Part shown: positions 61,907 through 64,000 of the stretch, one piece after another
Position numbering within the stretch: position 1 is the first letter of the stretch
How the letters are laid out: each line of letters begins with the position of its first letter
Source: Aquiflexum gelatinilyticum
GTDB taxonomy: Bacteria; Bacteroidota; Bacteroidia; Cytophagales; Cyclobacteriaceae
NCBI RefSeq assembly: GCF_024741135.1
Contig: NZ_JANSUY010000005.1
Span: 1-64,000, forward strand
DNA length: 64,000 bases
Direction: 5' to 3'
The notes under the pieces: model-generated
The model's input: only the letters and a program-made list of their open reading frames with translations
The model's database searches: none
Told to the model about the DNA's origin: nothing
Position numbers and translations under genes: made by a program

Positions 61907-62857
61907 ATGAAAAAAAATATCAAATTAACCCAATTGATCCTAGGAGCTTTCCTTATCCTCGCTACAGGAATAGTAGAAGGCCAAAATGTGGGCTCCTCTC
62001 CTGAATATATCAAAGCACTAACTTCAGAATGGAAGGGTGAAAGGTTTTCAGACGGTAGGCCTAAAGTCTCTGACCAAATTCTGGAAAGGTTGAAAAACAT
62101 CTCCATCGAAGAAGCTTGGGGAGTACTCAGAAACAAAGGATACCAAAATCAATATGAAGGGAATTGGCAGATAATGCTTGAAGATGAGGCCATGACAGGA
62201 CGGGTTGTTACTGCCCAATACATGCCTTTGAGACCTGACTTGCAAAATCAGATAAAAGATCAGGGAGTCAACAAAGAAGGAAGATCACCTAAGGGAGGCA
62301 CCAATTCTTGGCCTATTGATATCCTGACCAACGGTGATGTTTATGTCGCTGATGGTTATGGCAAAATTGCTGATGGCACATTGATCGGTGATAATCTTGG
62401 TAATTCCATTTATGCAAAATCAAAACGTGGGGTGATTTTTTATGGTTCGGTAAGAGACCAAGAAGGCCTTTCCGAAATCAAAGGATTCAATGCCTGGCAT
62501 AAAGGCCAAGACCCTTCATTTATCAATCAAATGATGCTGACATCCATCAATGCTCCCATCAGGGTTGGAAGAGCAACTGTGCTTCCCGGAGATGTCGTTT
62601 TAGCTAAAAAATACGGAGTAATCTTCATTCCGGCGCATTTGGTGGAAGATCTGGTGATCACCTCAGAGGTGACAGGCTTAAGGGATGAATTCGGTCACCA
62701 AAGACTAAGAGAAGGAAAATATCTTGCCGGAGAGATAGACAGTGAATGGACTGAAGCTATCAAAAAAGATTTCTTGGACTGGTTGAACAAATATCCGGGA
62801 AAGCTGCCGATGACAAAACAAGAATTGGATAATTACCTCAAGGAACGAAATTATTGA
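61907..62857 (+). CDS. exported RraA-family protein 2
   Basis: A 316-residue paralogue of the RraA-like protein at 58310. It has a Sec signal peptide (core about residues 8-24, cleavage near VEGQ) and keeps SWPIDILTNGDVYVAD, GDNLGNSIYAK and the substrate-binding Arg183-Asp184 in GSVRD. The residue pair before it is Y-G rather than D-G, unlike copy 1, so activity or specificity may differ. It lies 21 bases after dehydratase 2 and 57 bases before dehydratase 3. Possibly an aldolase for a second 2-keto-3-deoxy acid. Confidence 0.85.
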   Translation: MKKNIKLTQLILGAFLILATGIVEGQNVGSSPEYIKALTSEWKGERFSDGRPKVSDQILERLKNISIEEAWGVLRNKGYQNQYEGNWQIMLEDEAMTGRVVTAQYMPLRPDLQNQIKDQGVNKEGRSPKGGTNSWPIDILTNGDVYVADGYGKIADGTLIGDNLGNSIYAKSKRGVIFYGSVRDQEGLSEIKGFNAWHKGQDPSFINQMMLTSINAPIRVGRATVLPGDVVLAKKYGVIFIPAHLVEDLVITSEVTGLRDEFGHQRLREGKYLAGEIDSEWTEAIKKDFLDWLNKYPGKLPMTKQELDNYLKERNY

Positions 62858-62914
62858 TTGTCTTAATCACTGGAACACTTTGAATAAAAATTTCAACAAT
62901 AACCCATAGACAAA

Positions 62915-64000
62915 ATGAAAAACACTTTAAAAAGCATTATTTCGGATCAAAAAGAGAAGGAGCGGCAGTATGCAATTCAAAGACAAGCTGAAATCGACCA
63001 CATTGACACCAAAGCCAATAGAAGGGATTTCTTGAAAAAAACCGCATTGGGTGGTATGTCCCTGACGGCTCTGATGGGATTGAGTTTTGAAGACTCAATG
63101 GCCCAGACAACATCCAAAGTTCAAAAGGCTTCAGCTCCTTCTGATCTCAAAATCACTGACCTGAGATATTGTGTTACCACAGTATTGGGACGGACAGCCA
63201 TCATCAGGATTGATACCAACCAGGGAATTTATGGACTTGGCGAAGTAAGAGATGGCGCAGATCCGCGCTATGCCTTGATGCTTAAAAGCAGGATTTTGGG
63301 AGAGAATCCATGTAATGTAGAGAAGATTTTTAAAATTATTAAGCAGTTTGGGGGCCAAGCCCGTCAGGCAGGCGGTGTATGCGCAGTAGAAATGGCATTA
63401 TGGGACCTTTGTGGCAAAGCTTATAATGTCCCTGCATGGCAATTGCTCGGAGGCCGATACAGAGATTCTGTCAGACTTTATGCAGATACACCTACCGGTG
63501 AAAATCCTGAAGATCAAAAGGAAAAAATCAAGTACAGAACAGAAGTGCAAGGATATTCTTGGCTCAAAATGGATGTATCCATCAATCAGGTAAAAAACAT
63601 TCCCGGCACGCTGAACAACACTTCGATAATGAATCAAAATTCAAGTCAGTGGCAAGGAGGATACATGTCGTATGCGAATACCAAACATGCATTTACCGGA
63701 GTTCAGATCACTGAAAAAGGTTTGGATGAACTAGCCAAAATTGTCCATAATGTCAGAGAAATGGTTGGTTACGAAATTCCGATTTCAACTGATCACTATG
63801 GGCATATAGATGTCAACAATTGTATCAAATTGGGTAAAGCACTCGAAAAATACAACTTGGCTTGGTTGGAAGATATGGTGCCTTGGCAATGGACCGAACA
63901 GCACAAAACAATTACAGATGCTCTTGAAACCCCAACAACAACCGGTGAGGACATCTACTTACTCGAAAACTTCAAAGACCTGATCCATAACCATGCAGTG
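62915..64000 (+). CDS. Tat-exported mandelate racemase-like enzyme 3 (cut by window end)
   Basis: The frame is open from the ATG at 62915 to the last base (362 codons, no stop), so the C-terminus is missing. It has an unusually long N-terminal extension (about 35 residues, rich in charged residues) before a twin-arginine motif NRRDFLKKTALGGMSL. The enolase-superfamily body follows: SDLKITDLRYCVTTV, YGLGEVRDGAD, WQLLGGRYRDSV, then metal ligands Asp293 (STDHYGHID, with His294/His296), Glu319 (WLEDMVP) and Glu345 (TGEDIY). It differs clearly from enzymes 1 and 2 in motif spelling and spacing. Probably a dehydratase or racemase for a related sugar acid. Confidence 0.85.
   Translation, partial: MKNTLKSIISDQKEKERQYAIQRQAEIDHIDTKANRRDFLKKTALGGMSLTALMGLSFEDSMAQTTSKVQKASAPSDLKITDLRYCVTTVLGRTAIIRIDTNQGIYGLGEVRDGADPRYALMLKSRILGENPCNVEKIFKIIKQFGGQARQAGGVCAVEMALWDLCGKAYNVPAWQLLGGRYRDSVRLYADTPTGENPEDQKEKIKYRTEVQGYSWLKMDVSINQVKNIPGTLNNTSIMNQNSSQWQGGYMSYANTKHAFTGVQITEKGLDELAKIVHNVREMVGYEIPISTDHYGHIDVNNCIKLGKALEKYNLAWLEDMVPWQWTEQHKTITDALETPTTTGEDIYLLENFKDLIHNHAV

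Noticed and set aside
63131-63637. Minus-strand frames opposite the third dehydratase
   Set aside because: The plus strand is open to the window end and carries enolase-superfamily motifs; these frames are its shadows.

Overview
The window comes from a gliding-type member of the phylum Bacteroidota. A Cytophagales/Cyclobacteriaceae-like origin (Algoriphagus relatives) fits best, but that family-level call is inference. The evidence is a SusC/SusD pair under an ECF sigma/FecR (DUF4974) switch, the gliding lipoprotein GldH, a leftover type IX secretion sorting domain, RicT with its N-terminal Cys cluster, promoters of the Bacteroidota form TTTG-N20-TAnnTTTG, and A/T-rich spacers with weak ribosome binding sites.

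Layout. 1-652 is a gene-free spacer packed with degenerate repeats. 653-4730 holds a membrane-bound LuxR-type regulator and a visibly A/T-richer two-gene unit: a polytopic membrane protein with a trypsin-like protease domain, coupled by an ATGA overlap to an exported protein with a barrel-like C-terminus. 4731-5385 carries two terminators and a T9SS sorting-domain remnant. 5386-7046 (minus) is an overlapping DUF2752/TM2/adhesin-lipoprotein operon. 7127-14253 is mixed: an MpaB/Lcp-type oxygenase, a TolB-like propeller, two paralogous small lipoproteins, an AAA ATPase, an AbgT transporter and an EEP-family nuclease. 14262-22531 is mostly housekeeping: SMP-30-like lactonase, ung, apaG, two methyltransferases, a coiled-coil protein, rpsF-rpsR-rplI, a TrhA/hemolysin III protein, tRNA-Gln and an acyltransferase. 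23141-38231 has a CHASE/PAS histidine kinase, cyclophilin, AsmA, an exported tricorn-like S41 protease, GH30, an exonuclease/UvrC-like fusion, a MazG-like pyrophosphohydrolase and mannose-1-phosphate guanylyltransferase. 38909-51032 has recQ, purD, ricT, gldH, a large SF1 helicase, an SDR and rlmD.

51318-64000 is a substrate-uptake and catabolic locus: ECF sigma factor, FecR anti-sigma, a SusC with an N-terminal STN signalling domain, SusD, then two RraA-like aldolase homologues and three mandelate-racemase/enolase-superfamily dehydratase homologues (the third cut by the window end). All five enzymes carry export signals: Sec-type on the RraA proteins, Tat twin-arginine on the dehydratases. 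The simplest reading is uptake of a glycan or sugar-acid ligand with dehydration and aldol cleavage taking place in the periplasm. This is the most interesting system in the window, followed by the membrane protease pair at 1327-4730.
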